A stretch of DNA of 64,000 nucleotides. It comes from Limnephilus marmoratus (lineage: Eukaryota > Arthropoda > Insecta > Trichoptera > Limnephilidae). The DNA lies in NCBI GenBank assembly GCA_917880885.1, contig OU862934.1, positions 34,022,734-34,086,733 of the forward strand. Reading direction: 5' to 3'. The notes under the pieces are model-generated. The model made no database searches and was not told where the DNA came from. It saw nothing but the letters and a program-made list of their open reading frames with translations. Positions 52,737 to 64,000 of the stretch are shown one piece after another (the stretch's first letter is position 1; each line of letters starts with the position of its first letter). Made by a program: the position numbers and the translations under genes.

Positions 52737-53495
52737 TAGCTGGTCCAACGAATACTTTGGTGCAGCTTTCACGCACACCAGTTTGCAGCAAGTAGTGGTG
52801 GCTCATCGAGGAACAAATCTCATCTGCCCTGGAGCGGTGCACATCTTAAATGAACTCCGCTGTTACTTTCGTGGAGCAATATGGCAAGTTGTACATTCAG
52901 CCAATAATGGACACGCTCGCGAACTAATGCCACCCCTGGGGTATGGCTTGCTCAGATATCTCTACATTCTCCGCCATCGGCCTGGCTTGTTTAGAAAAGA
53001 ACTCTGATAGGAATAAACGCAAAGACTATTGTTTTTTAAAGTCCGGATGTCTAAAACAGGTGTGCGGCAGATGCCATTATTTTGGCCTAAAATTGAAATT
53101 AGGTTTTGTACGAAAAATGCCAAGCAGCCATTTACAAAACCAAAGGTTCCTTTACTGCGGTTCGCCCCTGTCCCCTGGTTATAATAATATGAGAACATAG
53201 TTATTTACATAGTCTGCGTCATCACAATGCGGTTATAAGTGTCGGAGGGAAGCGGCTGACAAGACGCGACCGCTAACCGAGCCCTATTTTATTAGAATCC
53301 TGCTCAGCTTGAACTATTAAAGCATATTATTAGATTGTGTGTTGTGTTCCAAATCAGTTCCCGTGTCCAGTACAAGGCCACATTCCAAACAACCACAGAC
53401 CAGCAGATATAACCAGCAAGCGGAAAATTACAATATACATAACATTATGTTTTAATTAGCGACACAACTATTTACTACTGTTAGCGTCACTGCCA
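52737..53495 (+). pseudogene. Lipase-like terminal exon and flank, block D copy 3
   Basis: NEYFGAAFTHTSLQQVVVAHRGTN, HILNELRCYFRGAIWQVVHS and NNGHARELMP, then the alternative frame STFSAIGLACLEKN. The flank matches 32200-32760. It is cut at GCGTCACTGCCACG and joined to R2-like copy 9, whereas the other copies continue TAGCAAACGACTC. Confidence 0.65.
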
Positions 53496-54746
53496 CGAAT
53501 CTATACATAATGCAGACTGTATTATCGTCAGCCCGCAACAACATTAAATCCGTCCATATGGCAGTTCTTGATGTCTCAAAAGCATTCGACTCGATTAGTC
53601 ACCCCGCACTGTTGGCCGCCCTCGTGCAGCTTGGCCTGCCTACCCGATTCGTCGAGTATATAGGCCGGTTGTACGCGGACGCGTCGACCGTATTTCAGGT
53701 GAAAGGCAAAGTCGCAGTGTGAGACAAGGCGACCCATTGTCCCCTCTACTATTCAATTTTATAATTGACATAGCGTTGAGGGCCCTTCCGAACTATGTTG
53801 GCTTTCGTGTGGCGGGGGTGCGCGCTAGTGCGCTCGCCTTCGCTGATGACGTGTGCCTGTTGGCTTCGACGGCCGCAGGCTTGCAAGCGGCTTTGTCTGC
53901 ATTTGAATCTTTAGCGAAACGGGGCCTATATTTGAACGCTGGGAAGAGCCTAACCGTTTCCCTGGAGGCTTCAGGAAGAGAAAAGAAGGTTAAGTCGGTC
54001 GAAGGGTCCTTCACGCAGGTGGAGCCATTCTACCGTCGGCGTCTTCTCTATCGACCTGGAAATACCTGGGCTTACGGTTTGGGCTCCATGGAGTAACCAA
54101 TACAGACAAGGTAGTCAACGTCTTAGGTGAGCGACTAGAGCGCATCGGACGTGGGGCGCTCAAACCGCAGCAGAGGCTCCGCATATTAGTCACTTATCTG
54201 CTGCCATCATTCGTCCATGGGCTGGTATTTGGACGGGTGACTGCGGGCATGTTAAAAACCTTAGACAAAATGACAAGAGCCGCCGTAAGAAAATGGTTAC
54301 ACCTCCCTCATGATACCCTGCTAGGCTACTTCCACGCCCCCGTAAATGAGGGTGGAATTGGTATTCCCTGCTTTACGACAGGAATCCCTATATTGAGGGC
54401 TAATAGGCTAATTAACATGAGTCGCTCGGACTTCAGTCTGGCGAAAGTTTGTTCTGAGTCCGAGTTTATTCAAAAACAACTTAATTGGGCGACTCAGAGA
54501 ATTCGCGCCAAGGGAGTAGGGGACTCTCGCGAGTCAAAGGCGTATTACGCTAAATTACTACATGATAGTGTCGACGGCAAAGAGCTAAGTCTCAGTAAAG
54601 CATGCTGTTTTTCCACAGATTGGATATTACCTAACTGTGAAGGTATTCCGGCGAGGGACTATCGACATTATCATCATGTCCAAATAAATGCCCTCCCGAC
54701 CAAAGTGAGGACCTCTCGAGGGCGAAGGGGCCCTGAGACGAACGAT
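53496..54746 (+). pseudogene. R2-like copy 9 (diverged lineage), RT to linker
   Basis: NLYIMQTVLSSARNNIKSVH, VLDVSKAFDSISHPALLAAL, then a small deletion in place of the RRG of VRRGVRQGD, RQGDPLSPLLFNFIIDIAL, AFADDVCLLA near 53838, a frameshift near 54020, STWKYLGLRFGLHGVTNTDK, LKPQQRLRILVTYLLPSFVH, GRVTAGMLKTLDKMTRAAV, TLLGYFHAPVNEGGIGIPCF, CFSTDWILPNCEGIPARDY and VQINALPTKVRTSRGRR. Residues differ more from copies 2-8 than those do among themselves, so this is a separate subfamily. It is interrupted by a LINE and resumes at 55744. Confidence 0.85.
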
Positions 54747-55743
54747 AGCTTGGGAAGTACAAAATCAATGACGTAGAGATAAAAAGATGTTGTGAAGTGA
54801 GGGACTTAGGAATAATAATGGACTCCGGAATGAGTTTCTGAACACATATAAATTCCATCTGTGACAGGGCGTACAAACTTCTAGGATTCATCATAAGACT
54901 GACCAAACCATTTAGGTCACCACACGTAATCAAAATACTGTACGTCTCTTTTGTTCGCTCAATATTAGAATTCGGATCAGTCATATGGAATCCCCAATAC
55001 AAAGTAAATATTGAAAGGTTAGAAAGAATTCAAAAAAAGATATTGAAACACCTAGACTTTAAATCCTTTCGAACTTCAGAAAACCTAAAAGACTCATTAA
55101 CATTCCATAATTTATCAACTTTAGAAGATAGAAGAAATATATCCGATCAAAAGTTTTTATTCAAAATCATCAACAACGTTGTTGACAACAACTATCTTCT
55201 AGAACACATTAATTTCCACTGTCCAATAAGAAACACAAGATCAAACCAACTATTCCACATCCCACACTCAAAAACAAATTACACACAACATTCATTTCTC
55301 CGAAGGACGTGCACAAAATACAATGATATCTTTTACGACGCTGATATTTTCCATTTGTCCTCAGGCCAATTTATTAAATCTATAATAGAAAAAAATAAAA
55401 CAAATTGTTAATTACGAACTCTCCACCCCTGCTGCATGTTACTTCTCATTATGTTGGTTTTCCTTCTTTTTATTATAATAATAATATTTGGATGATTTAT
55501 ATATCCCATATGCTTTAATTTGTGTGTGTGTTTTTTTTTCATTTCTGTTGTATATATATATTTTTCTTTTTTTTCTACCACTTTATGTTTTCTTTAATGT
55601 TTTAATCTATGTTTTTATATATATATATTATAAATTTTAGCGGAAACTTCACTGGTTAATGCAATCATGTAATATGTTACTTTCTTATTAAAATATGTAT
55701 AACTGTTTGTTTCCTAAATAAACTAAAAAAAAAAAAAAAAAAG
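54747..55743 (+). mobile_element. LINE 3' part with poly(A), inserted in R2-like copy 9
   Basis: Reads YKINDVEIKRCCEVRDLGII, IKILYVSFVRSILEFGSVIW, LERIQKKILKHLDF and TLEDRRNISDQKFLFKIINN, ending EKNKTNC at 55411, then a T-rich 3' UTR and a run of 18 A at 55726-55743. This is the C-terminal third of a Jockey/CR1-like ORF2 with one stop near 54839. The sequence order matches the LINE at 5150-5874. No clear target duplication. Confidence 0.8.
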
Positions 55744-56338
55744 AAGTAATGCACGAGTGCGCTGCCGAGCCGGCTGCTTCAACACAGCCAAAACGAACGC
55801 TCACGTCGTGCAAAACTGTCCCAGATCTCACGGAGGAAGGGTCAAGCAGCATGATGCGATATGCGCCAGACTCGCAGGCGCGCTTAATGATGCCGGGTGG
55901 TCGGAGGAGCGGGAGCGGCGGTACAGAACCGCAGATATCAATCTTCAACCTGACATTGTAGCGGTACGGGAGGGCGTTCAGGTCATCCTGGACGCACAAG
56001 TAGTCAGCGACGGCTAGGGTATTAAAAAGGCCCATCGTGAAAAGATTTCAAAGTATAGCGGCGTTGAGCTGAAGCGAACCGTGGCCGAGAGACACAGAGG
56101 CACCGTGGACGACGTTGTTACGAAGGCGGTAACCATCTCCTGGCGAGGAGTGTGGCATCCGGATAGCGCGAAGGAGCTTCTTGCTCTTGGCGTTAGCCGG
56201 GGTACTCTACGAGGCGTAACTACTCGGGTGCTTTGGGGTTCTTTAATGAATTTCCGAAGTTTCGTGAAATCCACTTCGACTAATACATTTTTCGCTGGTC
56301 GCGGATACGGAACCAGAAACAGGGTTGGTGTCGGCTAA
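55744..56338 (+). pseudogene. R2-like copy 9, zinc knuckle and endonuclease
   Basis: CRAGCFNTAKTNAHVVQNC (CCHC), PRSHGGRVKQHDAICARL, LQPDIVAVREGVQVILDAQV (PD...D), a TAG at about 56015, GVELKRTVAERHRG, VTISWRGVWHPDSAKELLAL, TTRVLWGSLMNFRSFVKS and RGYGTRNRVGVG. Apart from the single TAG and a nearby small indel, the domain reads through. It is followed by about 138 bases of 3' UTR and then 28S rDNA in reverse orientation. Confidence 0.85.
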
Positions 56339-56476
56339 GATTGGGACACAAATCCCTCAATACGAGCGTGAGCATGACACGCCATTATTTTTAGGACCCT
56401 ACCTCCAGAGGGTACCATATTGCTGACGAATTAGAATCATTAAATTAAAAATATAGTGTGACCGATGGAAGAGTCA
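56339..56476 (+). mobile_element. R2-like copy 9, 3' UTR at rDNA junction
   Basis: Runs from the stop to GACCGATGGAAGAGTCA. The next bases TTAAGAGAGTCATAG are the antisense of the 28S sequence just upstream of the R2 cleavage site. The word AGAGTCAT occurs at 56470-56477 and again at 56482-56489, a short duplication across the junction. Confidence 0.65.
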
Positions 56477-56516
<40 letters not shown>

Positions 56517-56533
56517 AATTGAATTTCTTCACA

Positions 56534-56567
<34 letters not shown>

Positions 56568-56767
56568 CGTCAACACCCGCGAGGGCCATCGCAATGTTTT
56601 GTTTTAATTAGACAGTCGGACGTTCTCCGCCCAACTGAGTAAGTAACGAAACGATGAAAGTAGTGGTATTTCACGTTTGGAGGAATTGCTCCCGCCTCCC
56701 ACTTATTCTGCACCCCTCATGTCACCTTACAATACCAGACTAGAGTCAAGCTTAACAGGGTCTTCTT
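56477..56767 (-). rRNA. 28S rRNA fragment, antisense, ending at the R2 site
   Basis: On the minus strand this reads AAGACCCTGTTAAGCTTGAC, AGACATGAGGGG-like (GTGACATGAGGGGTGCAG), AATAAGTGGGAG, CCCAGTGCTCTGAATGTCAA, GTGAAGAAATTCAA, GGCGGGAGTAACTATGACTC and TCTTAA. These are conserved 28S words in the right order, about two thirds into the gene. The next bases in an intact gene would be GGTAGCC, so the fragment ends exactly at the R2 target. At the other end it breaks after AGAAGA (plus strand TCTTCTT) and joins ITS2-like DNA. Confidence 0.85.
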
Positions 56768-57162
56768 GCGACCAGACTGCTCTCGCGTCTAACGGCGCGC
56801 AGAGCGAGCGTTGCCGGCGTCGCCGGGGCCCGGGCGCGTCGCCGTCTCTCCGGAGGCGCGCGACCGACCCGGGACCTCGGCGTCCGGTTAAATTTGACGA
56901 AGTGCTCTCTCGATGTGCGCTTGTTTCGCGTTCGTTATACCAAACGCGGAGGAACGCGTGCGAGCCACGAGCTGGCGACGACGCTGAAAACTGGCGAGTC
57001 GGCCGCGAAAGCGGTCGGTTCTCCGGGGCGATCTTCGCGCTCGCGGCCGCGCGCACCTTCGCGGGCGCACCGCGGACTCGCGTTTGCTTGACAGAGTCAT
57101 GCACGGGCGGAAATACATATATGTAAATTATGTACTTTTCGAATTTATAAAACTTTTGTTGT
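56768..57162 (+). other. ITS2-like spacer (5.8S not found)
   Basis: A GC-rich stretch (GCCGGGGCCCGGGCGCGTCG) followed by an AT-rich end just before the 28S start, as expected for ITS2. No 5.8S words such as GATGAAGAACGCAGC are present on either strand nearby, so the spacer is truncated on its left. Open frames in it are composition artefacts. Confidence 0.65.
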
Positions 57163-57525
57163 CGACCTCAAATCAGGAGAGATCACCCGCCGAACTTAAG
57201 CATATCAGTAAGCGGAGGAAAAGAAACTAACGAGGATTCCCCGAGTAGCGGCGAGCGAAACGGGAAGAGCCCAGCGCTGAATCCTGCGGCCCCGGCGGGC
57301 CGCCGGGAAATGTAGCGTTCGGGAGGAGAGTTATACATACACGCGCGGTCATTAGTCACGGCTGCCTGTCCAAGTTCATCTTGAACGGGGCCCGCTTACC
57401 CGCAGAGGGTGCCAGGCCCGTGGTGACGGTAGCCGGCCGCGACGGTCTCTCTCCCTAGAGTCGGGTTGCTTGAGAGTGCAGCCCTAAGTGGGTGGTAAAC
57501 TCCATCTAAGGCTAAATACTACCAC

Positions 57526-57567
<42 letters not shown>

Positions 57568-58208
57568 AACTTTGAAGAGAGAGTTAAAGAGTACGTGAAA
57601 CCGTTCAGGGGTAAACCTGTGGAACTCAAACGAGCGAACGGGGAGATTCATCGTGTCTTCCGTCGGGGCTCGCGCCTCGCGCTCACCTTCGCCTTCGGCT
57701 CTCGGGTCGGGGCGGGGGGTGCGCGGGTGCGCTGTCAGGCTCTCGGAGCGCGTGCACTTCTCCCTTAGTATAACACCGCGACCCGTCGCGCCGCGGTCGA
57801 ATGCGCCGTGCGGTTGACCCGTCTCGCTCTGCGAGGCGGAGCCGCGGTGTCCACGGCCGCGGCGTACATTACGCAGCGACGGTAGAGAACGAGGATCGCG
57901 TCCGCCCCTCGCGGGCGTCCGTCGCGCTGCAGCGGCGTCCTTCGCGTGGCCCCCGGCGTCTAGTGCGTCGCGGGTGTCGCGTGTCGGGTGTCCGTCGTTA
58001 GCGGCGCGCTCTCGGACGGGACGCGTCCCGGTCGGCGGTGGTTTTGTTTTGGGCACTCACAGGACCCGTCTTGAAACACGGACCAAGGAGTCTAGCATGT
58101 GCGCGAGTCATTGGGAACACTGATAAACCCAGAGGCGAAATGAAAGTGAAAGGCCGGCCTCGAGCCGGTCGCAGGGAAGATGCGCGGGCGTCGTCAGACG
58201 CCCCGCCG
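57163..58208 (+). rRNA. 28S rRNA, 5' part (D1, D2, start of D3 region)
   Basis: Starts CGACCTCAAATCAGGAGAGA and continues ACCCGCCGAACTTAAGCATA, GAGGAAAAGAAACTAACGAG, GAGTAGCGGCGAGCGAAACG, TACCGTGAGGGAAAGTTGAA and AACACGGACCAAGGAGTCTA. It is the large-subunit rRNA gene in plus orientation. After CGCCCCGCCG (58199-58208) it is interrupted by a Transib element. The last five bases CGCCG are the left copy of the target duplication. The interrupted gene cannot give an intact 28S unless the element leaves. Confidence 0.97.
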
Positions 58209-58243
58209 CACAGTGGGCGGAATGAAGAAAAAACGCGAATTAA
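58209..58243 (+). repeat. Transib left terminal inverted repeat
   Basis: CACAGTG heptamer identical to the V(D)J recombination signal heptamer, then 12 bases, then an A-rich stretch AAAAAACGC, then GAATTAA. It differs from the right end at one base (G for A). Confidence 0.95.
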
Positions 58244-58394
58244 GTGGTTTTTGCAAAAGTTAATTTTTTAAATGTGTATATTTTTTTTAGTGTAGTTAAA
58301 TAGTTTCTGCATTTTATGTGATTATTTAAATATGTCAATAGCGCTTGACGGAAGTTTGGCAAGGCCGCAAAGTGTGTCGTAAATTGGATATTCG

Positions 58395-58480
58395 GCATCG
58401 CTTTTTTCAGTTCGCTCCAACGCGTGAGCAGATACGGTTGTGTGTTAAGTGACGTTTGAATATATTTACAAAATTTTGTT
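58395..58480 (+). promoter_or_regulatory. Likely Transib promoter / initiator and 5' UTR
   Basis: TTTTTTCAGTTCGCTC at 58402-58417 contains TCAGT, the arthropod initiator core, about 70 bases before the inferred ATG at 58481. There is no clear TATA box at the usual distance. Inference from motif and position. Confidence 0.4.
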
Positions 58481-60452
58481 ATGGCTGACGTTCTTCAAGG
58501 TATTCTTTATTTAATTAACTAAACTATACATCAATATCACATGTGTGTGACATTTGAACTAACATCTAATGTTTTACTATTTTTGTATTTTTTTGCTATT
58601 AAAATGTCTATTTTAATTAGCATTTAGTAACGAAATATCGTTTGTACCCATTTATGAATATATACGTATTGTAGACTGAAGTCTCACCTTTTACGTGATA
58701 TGTAAATGGTGATCATCTTTTGTCCTCTCTTGAACACTTTTGTCATTTTCAGGAAGGTCTGTGTCCATTCTCCGGAGAGAATTATTCGAGGCATTAAAAG
58801 AACGGGGCATATTAAATGCCACTTCTGTGAAATCAAAGGAGTTTTTAATTGATTACATAAAACAAAAATATCACATAGAGCCAGGTTCAAACATTTTGAA
58901 CCCTAAATTTTACAAAACCGTAACGAATTTTTCAATACAATTAATGAAGAAATGGAGAAAAAGCCGCAGTTATATTGTGAAATTTGAACAAAATAATTTA
59001 AAGTGGTTGCAAGAAAAGGTAGTTTTATCCAAATCTTTGGGTAGACCAACAAAATTATTTCAAGAAAGTTGTAAAAGATCAAGGCAGAAAAAAGTGCATG
59101 ATCTGTTAGAGTCTCGCACTCTTGATGAACTTCAGTTAGCAGCAGAAATGAGTTTTCGAAGCGCAGGAAAAAGTGATGCTGCAAAACTCGTAAAACAAAT
59201 AACATTTTCACCTCGCCGAGCATCAAGAATACGTGAAGCTTTCGCATTGAAATGTAAAAACATCCTTAACCCATACTCACCAGAAGAGGCTTTAGCGCTT
59301 ATTGTGAGCTTAAAGTTAACGAAAGAACAATACAACGGTTTAAGAAAGGAAGCAAAAATCAGGTGTCTGAAAACGTTATATCCGTCTTACGATTTAGTAA
59401 AAGTAATCAAACAAAAGTGTTTCCCTAAGAAAGAAGAAATTACAGTGACCGATAATTTGGTTGAAGTAAAACTCCAAGCACTTGTCGATCATACGGTCAG
59501 TAGATTGTCAGAGGTTCAAAAAAAGGTTTTAGAATTGGTGCAATCGACGGAACATTTGTCACCTTTGCAAATGATGTACAAATGGGGCTGTGATGGTTGT
59601 GGTAGTCACAGTCGCTACACGCAAAGGTATAGTGATGGAGAATATTATGATGATTCAAATCTCCTTACAACATCGTTGGTGCCACTTCAGCTTTACAGGG
59701 AAGGAAACAGCTCTACAAGAAGCAAGACTATTATATGGCAAAACCCACGGCCTTCATCTACTAGATACTGTAGACCAATTAGATTACAGTTTAAAAAAGA
59801 AACTCCCGAGATAACAAGAAATGAATTTGCGTACATAGAGAGACAAATTTCAGAGATAGTACCAACCAAAATTAATTTGGGAAATCATGAAATTGAAATT
59901 GAACATGTGTTTTTTAAAACAATGGTCGACGGTAAGGTGTGCAACTCACTGACAAACAATAACTGGACACAAATGTGCTATATATGTAAAGCTAAGCCCA
60001 AAGACATGAATGATCTCAGTAGAGTTGTAAATCGAGAGTGCGAGGTTAGCACGTTTTCATTTGGCCTGTCAACGTTGCATGCATATATTAGATTTTTTGA
60101 ATGTCTATTGCACATTTCATATCGTCTCGAAATAAAATCATGGCAAGTTCGTGGACAAGAAAATAAACTAAAAGTTGGATCAAGAAAGACGAATATTATT
60201 AACGAGTTCCGAGAAAAAACTGGCTTACTAGTAGATATGCCAAAGCAGGGCTTCGGTAGTACCAATAATGGCAACACTGCCCGTCGATTTTTTGACAATC
60301 ACATTCTGTCTTCGGAAATAACAGGCATTGATGCGAATTTAATATGGCGATTTTCAGTCATTTTAAAAGTAATGTCCAGTGGATATGACATTGAAGAAAA
60401 TAGTTTCGAACAATATGCTTTAGACACTGCCAGACTTTATGTACGTCTATAT
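58481..60452 (+). pseudogene. Transib (RAG1-like) transposase, exons before the hAT
   Basis: Inferred exon 1 is 58481-58499 (MADVLQ plus one base). The intron is 58500-58752, GT...TTTTCAG, and exon 2 starts at 58753; the joined phase matches. The protein shows LRRELFEALKERGI near the start, KWGCDG with the first catalytic Asp at codon 287, SLVPLQL, IIWQNPRPSSTRYCRPIRL, TMVDGKVCNSLTNN with the second Asp at codon 399, CYICKAKPKDMNDL (a Cys pair of the zinc site) and LHAYIRFFECLLHISYRLE. These are the conserved blocks of the Transib/RAG1 core. The frame is open to the hAT insertion. It is disrupted only by that insertion. Confidence 0.9.
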
Positions 60453-62470
<2,018 letters not shown>

Positions 62471-62478
62471 GTCTATAT

Positions 62479-62844
62479 GATTGGTACCCCATGCCTACAA
62501 GCGTTCATAAAATTCTAATACATGGTGCCTCAGTAATGAAATTCTTTTTACTTCCAATAGGACAACTTAGCGAAGATGTACAAGAATCGAGGCATAAAGA
62601 GATAAGATACTACCGAGAACACCATTGCCGAAAAGTTTCCAGAACACGCACGAATCAAGATATATTAAATAATTTGTTAATTTCATCAGACCCCGTAATT
62701 TCTTCTATTCGACCACTTCCTAAAAAAAAATGTTCTGTGTTACCTAAGGAAGTTTTAAGTTTACTAAGAATTCCGTCCAATGATTCTGGAAATTTGAGTG
62801 ATGAATTAGACTCCGATGACAACGGAGACACCTTTAGCACTTAG
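62479..62844 (+). pseudogene. Transib transposase, C-terminal part after the hAT
   Basis: Begins DWYPMPTSVHKILIHGASVM, carrying the HxxxxH zinc-binding pair (HKILIH), then GQLSEDVQESRHKEIRYYRE with the catalytic Glu at codon 609 of the inferred 694-residue protein. The tail has KVSRTRTNQDILNNLL and an acidic end (DELDSDDNGD). It stops at TAG 62842-62844. The removed stretch (hAT plus one duplication copy, 2026 bases) is such that this frame continues the upstream frame exactly, so the gene was intact when the hAT landed. Confidence 0.9.
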
Positions 62845-63114
62845 GTTTTTTTTTTTACCATTTTTCTATTAAAATATGTGTATAACTAATTATTGCCCGT
62901 CTTTTTGCGTTCATGGTTGTGAATTATAATATGTAAAATTAAAAATTAATATGTTTTATTTTCCTTAATATATTTGTTTATCTTCAAAATGTATTATTTT
63001 GTTGTTGTAAATTACTACGCAAGAGTAAATTAATAATGTTTACTTCAAAATGGTTATAATTTATTTATAAGATAAAAAAAAAAAAAATTGCACTAATATT
63101 TAGTCGGCAAACAA
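62845..63114 (+). other. Transib 3' UTR, AT-rich
   Basis: T-rich and A-rich DNA between the stop codon and the right inverted repeat. ATTAAA near 62868 could serve as a poly(A) signal. A run of 14 A lies at 63074-63087. No other gene. Confidence 0.5.
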
Positions 63115-63149
63115 TTAATTCGTGTTTTTTCTTCATTCCGCCCACTGTG
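63115..63149 (-). repeat. Transib right terminal inverted repeat
   Basis: Ends CCGCCCACTGTG on the plus strand; read inward it is CACAGTG followed by the same 12 bases and AAAAAACAC as the left end. Confidence 0.95.
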
Positions 63150-63256
63150 CGCCGCATTCCCGAGGCGTTTCGAGAAAGCCCCCGTGCGATTATCGAGACG
63201 CACTGAGAGCGTACACGCTGGGACCCGAAAGATGGTGAACTATGCCTGGTCAGGTC

Positions 63257-63290
<34 letters not shown>

Positions 63291-63704
63291 GATTCTGACG
63301 TGCAAATCGATCGTCCGAACTGGGTATAGGGGCGAAAGACTAATCGAACTATCTAATAGCTGGTTCCATCCGAAGTTTCCCTCAGGATAGCTGGCGCTCG
63401 AGAAACATGACGGTTTTCGGACCGCCATTCGCACAGTCTCATCCGGTAAAGCGAATGATTAGAGGCATTGGGGCCGAAATGGCCTCAACCTATTCTCAAA
63501 CTTTAAATGGGTGAGATCTCCTTCTTGCTCGAAGATGAAGTAGGAGCTCGGATGGGAGTGCCAAGTGGGCCAATTTTGGTAAGCAGAACTGGCGCTGTGG
63601 GATGAACCAAACGTCGAGTTAAGGCGCCCAATGAACGCTCATCGGATACCATAAAAGGCGTTGGTCGCTCAGGACAGCAGGACGGTGGCCATGGAAGTCG
63701 GAAT

Positions 63705-63742
<38 letters not shown>

Positions 63743-64000
63743 CCAGCCCTGAAAATGGATGGCGCTGTAGCGTTCAGCCTATACTCGACCGTTGCAGGCA
63801 AGCGGGGCGTTCGTGCGGCTCCGGCCGTGCGATCGTTTTGAAGCCGCAACGAGTAGGATGGCCGCGGCGGTGTGCGCAGAAGGGTCTGGGCGTGAGCCCG
63901 CCTGGAGCCTCCGTCGGCGCAGATCTTGGTGGTAGTAGCAAATACTCAAGCGAGGTCCTTGAGGGCTGATGTGGAGAAGGGTTTCGCGTTAACAGCCGTT
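63150..64000 (+). rRNA. 28S rRNA, continuation after the Transib
   Basis: Starts with the second CGCCG, then CATTCCCGAGGCG, TGGGACCCGAAAGATGGTGA, GACGTGCAAATCGATCGTCC, TATAGGGGCGAAAGACTAAT, CTAATAGCTGGTTCC, GAAGTTTCCCTCAGGATAGC, TAAAGCGAATGATTAGAGGC and GAATCCGCTAAGGAGTGTGT. It is the same gene and strand as 57163-58208 and carries on past the end of the window. No further insertion is seen up to 64000; the R2 and R1 sites lie beyond the window. Confidence 0.97.

Noticed and set aside
56677..57126. Overlapping long open frames on both strands in GC-rich DNA
   Set aside because: They lie in antisense 28S and ITS2-like spacer; high GC removes stop codons and no domain is recognisable.
57484..58271. 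Open frames of up to 190 codons on both strands
   Set aside because: They fall within the D2/D3 part of the 28S rRNA gene.
63503..63969. Open frames of 79 and 84 codons
   Set aside because: They fall within 28S rRNA sequence.

Overview
The window is nuclear DNA of an arthropod, most probably an insect. It is AT-rich, it holds part of a 28S rRNA gene of arthropod type, and it is packed with eukaryotic mobile elements: R2-like and Jockey/CR1-like non-LTR retrotransposons, hAT, Transib, piggyBac-like and Tc1/IS630-like DNA elements. I cannot fix the insect order. There is no bacterial gene organisation, and almost every reading frame is a relic.

Layout. 1-7300: mostly non-coding repeats (an 80-base CTGATGA...GAAAC repeat, a minisatellite, a 102-base triplicate) and a broken LINE (4440-6275). 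7340-22630: R2-like fragments mixed with broken copies of a fungal-type (class 3) lipase-like gene and several LINEs. 22630-32400: two lipase-like pseudogene clusters in which two short coding segments are tandemly amplified, one with a 154-base unit and one with a 261-base unit; a lone P-loop (NACHT-like) exon lies at 26157-26294. 33071-38416: the two best R2-like copies; the second is split by a fold-back element that carries tRNA-like sequences and an inner piggyBac-like MITE. 38440-44100: a duplicated non-coding block, a dead Tc1/IS630-type transposase, a 383-base MITE, and a 3-kb terminal-inverted-repeat element with a dead hAT relic inside. 44440-53495: a second and third version of the lipase/flank blocks, another R2-like C-terminal half that is still open, and the longest 261-base-type array. 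53496-56476: a diverged R2-like copy split by a LINE.

56477-64000 is ribosomal DNA. An antisense 28S fragment stops exactly at the R2 target site. It is joined to ITS2-like DNA and then to the start of a sense 28S gene. That 28S gene is interrupted by a Transib transposon (58209-63149) with CACAGTG termini, 35-base inverted repeats and a CGCCG target duplication. Its RAG1-like transposase gene is in turn split by a hAT element (60453-62470) with an 8-base duplication.

The parts do not form a pathway. They record repeated insertion, segmental duplication and decay. The most notable items are the RAG1-related Transib in 28S rDNA, the R2-like copy in apparent reverse orientation at the R2 site, and R2-like copies outside rDNA for which an empty site can be seen in the same window.
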